This document shows positions 6,406 through 8,055 of a DNA stretch of 8,055 nt, one piece after another. The stretch comes from Chitinophagaceae bacterium. Its GTDB lineage: Bacteria > Bacteroidota > Bacteroidia > Chitinophagales > Chitinophagaceae. The stretch is from contig CANHEC010000080.1 in assembly GCA_947459455.1 (NCBI GenBank), positions 1 through 8,055 of the forward strand, written 5' to 3'. The translations under genes and the position numbers were made by a program. The notes beneath the pieces were generated by a model. The model was not told the DNA's origin and ran no database searches. It was given only the letters and a program-made list of their open reading frames with translations. Positions within the stretch are counted from its first letter, which is position 1. Every line of letters begins with the position of its first letter.

Positions 6406-8055
6406 ATGAGCGACTTTTATTCGGTTCGCAGCCGCATTGTTCAAATCATTTTTGCCGCCACTTTTCTCATCATCATCCTGCAGTTGTTCAATCTGCAGGT
6501 GCTGAATAGTACCAAGTATACCCTCATGGCCACCGATCAGGCCATTTACCGCAAGGTGATCTACCCCAGCCGCGGGCTTATCATCGACCGGAAGAAGAAA
6601 GTGATTTTGGACAACACCACCCTGTTTGACCTGACAGTGGTACCGGGCCAGTTGAAGCAGGGTTGCGATACCGCTTTGCTGTGCCAGATCCTCAACATCA
6701 GCGTGGAGGAGTTCAAAAAGCGGATCATCAACAACATTGTGAAGAATGGCCGCTACCAGCCATCGGTGTTTGAGGCCCTGCTCGATGAAAAGACCTATGC
6801 CCGCCTGTCGGAAAAAATGACCCGGTTTCAGCCGGCCTTCGACCTGGTGGAGCGGCCGGTACGCAAGTATCCGTTTGATGCAGCAGCCCACGTGTTTGGC
6901 TACCTGGCCGAGGTAGACCCGAAATTTTTGGAGAAATATGGTGCCGAAGGCTACCGCCAGGGCGACTACGCCGGCATGACCGGGCTGGAGCGCAGCTACG
7001 AAAAAGTGCTGATGGGCCAGCGGGGTATTCAGTATTGGAACCGCGACAATAAAAACCGCCCGACACAGCCCTACCAGGGCGGTCAGTTTGATACGGCAGC
7101 CGTAGCCGGCAGCAACCTGTACTCATCGCTGGATATAGACCTGCAAGCGCTGGGTGAGCAGCTGATGGCCAACAAGATTGGCAGCGTGGTCGCCATCGAC
7201 CCGCAAACCGGCGGCATACTGGCCATGGTGAGTGCCCCCAGCTACAGCCCCACCCTGCTCACCGGCAACCAGCGCCGCAAGCATTTTTCTGAACTTTACA
7301 CCGACCCTCGCCTGCCGCTGTACAACCGGGCCATTACCGGCGAGTACTCGCCGGGTTCTACTTTCAAAACCTTGCAAGCCATTGTAGGCATGCAGGAAGG
7401 CGTGATTACCCAAAACAGTGGCTACCCCTGCCGCGGCGGCTACTACGAGTGTGGCACCGGCAAGCCCAAGTGCCACGGCGCGGGCCACTCGCCCAACCTG
7501 GCAGCGGCCATCGCCGTGAGCTGCAACAGCTATTTTGCCAACGTATACCGCAAACTGCTGGAGCAAAACAAGTACCCCAATGTAGACTCGGCCCTGGCAG
7601 TGTGGGACCAATACATGTACAATTTTGGGCTGGGCCACCGCCTGGGTGTAGACCTGCCCAGCGAACGTGGTGGCTACATTCCCACACCGAAGCGTTACCA
7701 AAAAGTATTTGGGCCACGCTGGCACGCCTGCAATACCATTTCGAACAGCATTGGCCAGGGTGAGGTGAACAGCACCGTGCTGCAGCTGACCAACGCCATT
7801 GCCATGATAGCCAACAAAGGCTGGTACTACACCCCTCACCTGGTAGACAGCATAGAGGGCGGCGACCAGTTTGGCCTGCTGGACAAATACCGCCAGCGTA
7901 TAGAGCCGGTGCACATCCCCGACAGCATGTTTGATGCCGTGCACGAAGGCATGGCCCGTGTAATGAAGCCCGGCGGCACCGCCTGGCGCCTGGCTATAGA
8001 AGGCATAGAAATGTGTGGTAAAACCGGTACCGTAGAAAACTACTACAAGGGCAAA
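6406..8055 (+). CDS. mrdA: Penicillin-binding protein 2 (elongasome transpeptidase), 3' end outside window
   Basis: 550 codons are open to the right edge. The product is a class B penicillin-binding protein that cross-links peptidoglycan during side-wall growth, partnered with RodA and MreC. A short cytoplasmic tail precedes one membrane helix (about residues 11-31, IVQIIFAATFLIIILQLFNL). The pedestal domain includes YPSRGLIIDR and GYLAEVDP, and the transpeptidase domain starts near 240. Catalytic motifs are intact: SxxK at Ser318-Lys321 in SPGSTFK, SxN at Ser372-Cys-Asn374, and KTG at Lys539-Gly541. A Cys/His-rich insert (Cys342, Cys349, Cys356, His357, His361) lies between SxxK and SxN. The ATG at 6406 is favoured by the standard N-terminus and the purine-rich site upstream. 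Bacteroidota homologues usually exceed 600 residues, so roughly 100 or more are cut off. rodA is expected next. Separation from mreD by two unrelated genes is unusual. Confidence 0.97.
   Translation, partial: MSDFYSVRSRIVQIIFAATFLIIILQLFNLQVLNSTKYTLMATDQAIYRKVIYPSRGLIIDRKKKVILDNTTLFDLTVVPGQLKQGCDTALLCQILNISVEEFKKRIINNIVKNGRYQPSVFEALLDEKTYARLSEKMTRFQPAFDLVERPVRKYPFDAAAHVFGYLAEVDPKFLEKYGAEGYRQGDYAGMTGLERSYEKVLMGQRGIQYWNRDNKNRPTQPYQGGQFDTAAVAGSNLYSSLDIDLQALGEQLMANKIGSVVAIDPQTGGILAMVSAPSYSPTLLTGNQRRKHFSELYTDPRLPLYNRAITGEYSPGSTFKTLQAIVGMQEGVITQNSGYPCRGGYYECGTGKPKCHGAGHSPNLAAAIAVSCNSYFANVYRKLLEQNKYPNVDSALAVWDQYMYNFGLGHRLGVDLPSERGGYIPTPKRYQKVFGPRWHACNTISNSIGQGEVNSTVLQLTNAIAMIANKGWYYTPHLVDSIEGGDQFGLLDKYRQRIEPVHIPDSMFDAVHEGMARVMKPGGTAWRLAIEGIEMCGKTGTVENYYKGK

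Noticed and set aside
7123..7944. Open frame of 273 codons antisense to PBP2
   Set aside because: It mirrors the transpeptidase-coding frame, has the same biased composition as the other antisense frames, and shows no motif or start context of its own.

Overview
The window looks like a chromosomal segment of a fairly GC-rich member of the Bacteroidota, probably from the Chitinophagaceae or a related family (inference). The reasons are a tricorn-type S41 peptidase, a small secreted TonB_C-domain protein, MreB/MreC/MreD and PBP2 sequences of Bacteroidota style, start codons mostly lacking Shine-Dalgarno sequences, and promoter-like motifs close to the Bacteroidota consensus (TTTG, about 20 bp, TAnnTTTG). 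I see no tRNA, rRNA, CRISPR array, transposase or phage gene.

Left part (1-2460): the 3' two thirds of a periplasmic tricorn-like S41 protease ends in a strong intrinsic terminator with a perfect 17-bp stem. Facing it on the minus strand is a short gene for an exported TonB C-terminal-domain protein. That gene is split into two frames. A tandem duplication of five bases (GGATC GGATC, 2177-2186) accounts exactly for the shift: removing one copy gives one uninterrupted 143-residue protein with signal peptide and TonB domain. A 169-bp divergent intergenic region follows, with promoter-like elements in both directions and a 10-bp direct repeat.

Middle and right part (2461-8055): the rod-shape (elongasome) genes mreB, mreC and mreD are followed by mrdA, encoding penicillin-binding protein 2, which runs off the right edge. 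Between mreD and mrdA sit two genes of a different kind: a Crp/Fnr-type regulator and a DinB-like putative metalloenzyme. A 12-bp inverted repeat directly after the regulator gene, plus three TTTGCA boxes about 23-24 bp apart before dinB, suggest a transcriptional boundary inside the cluster. mreBCD (perhaps with the regulator) and PBP2 may therefore be expressed separately.

How the genes work together: MreB filaments under the inner membrane, MreC and MreD in the membrane and periplasm, and PBP2 (a transpeptidase working with RodA, probably just beyond the window) form the lateral wall synthesis machine. The S41 protease and the TonB-domain protein belong to the cell envelope but have no visible link to it. 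No clearly novel system was found. The most noteworthy items are the duplication-split TonB gene and the crp-dinB insertion with its repeat-rich control region.
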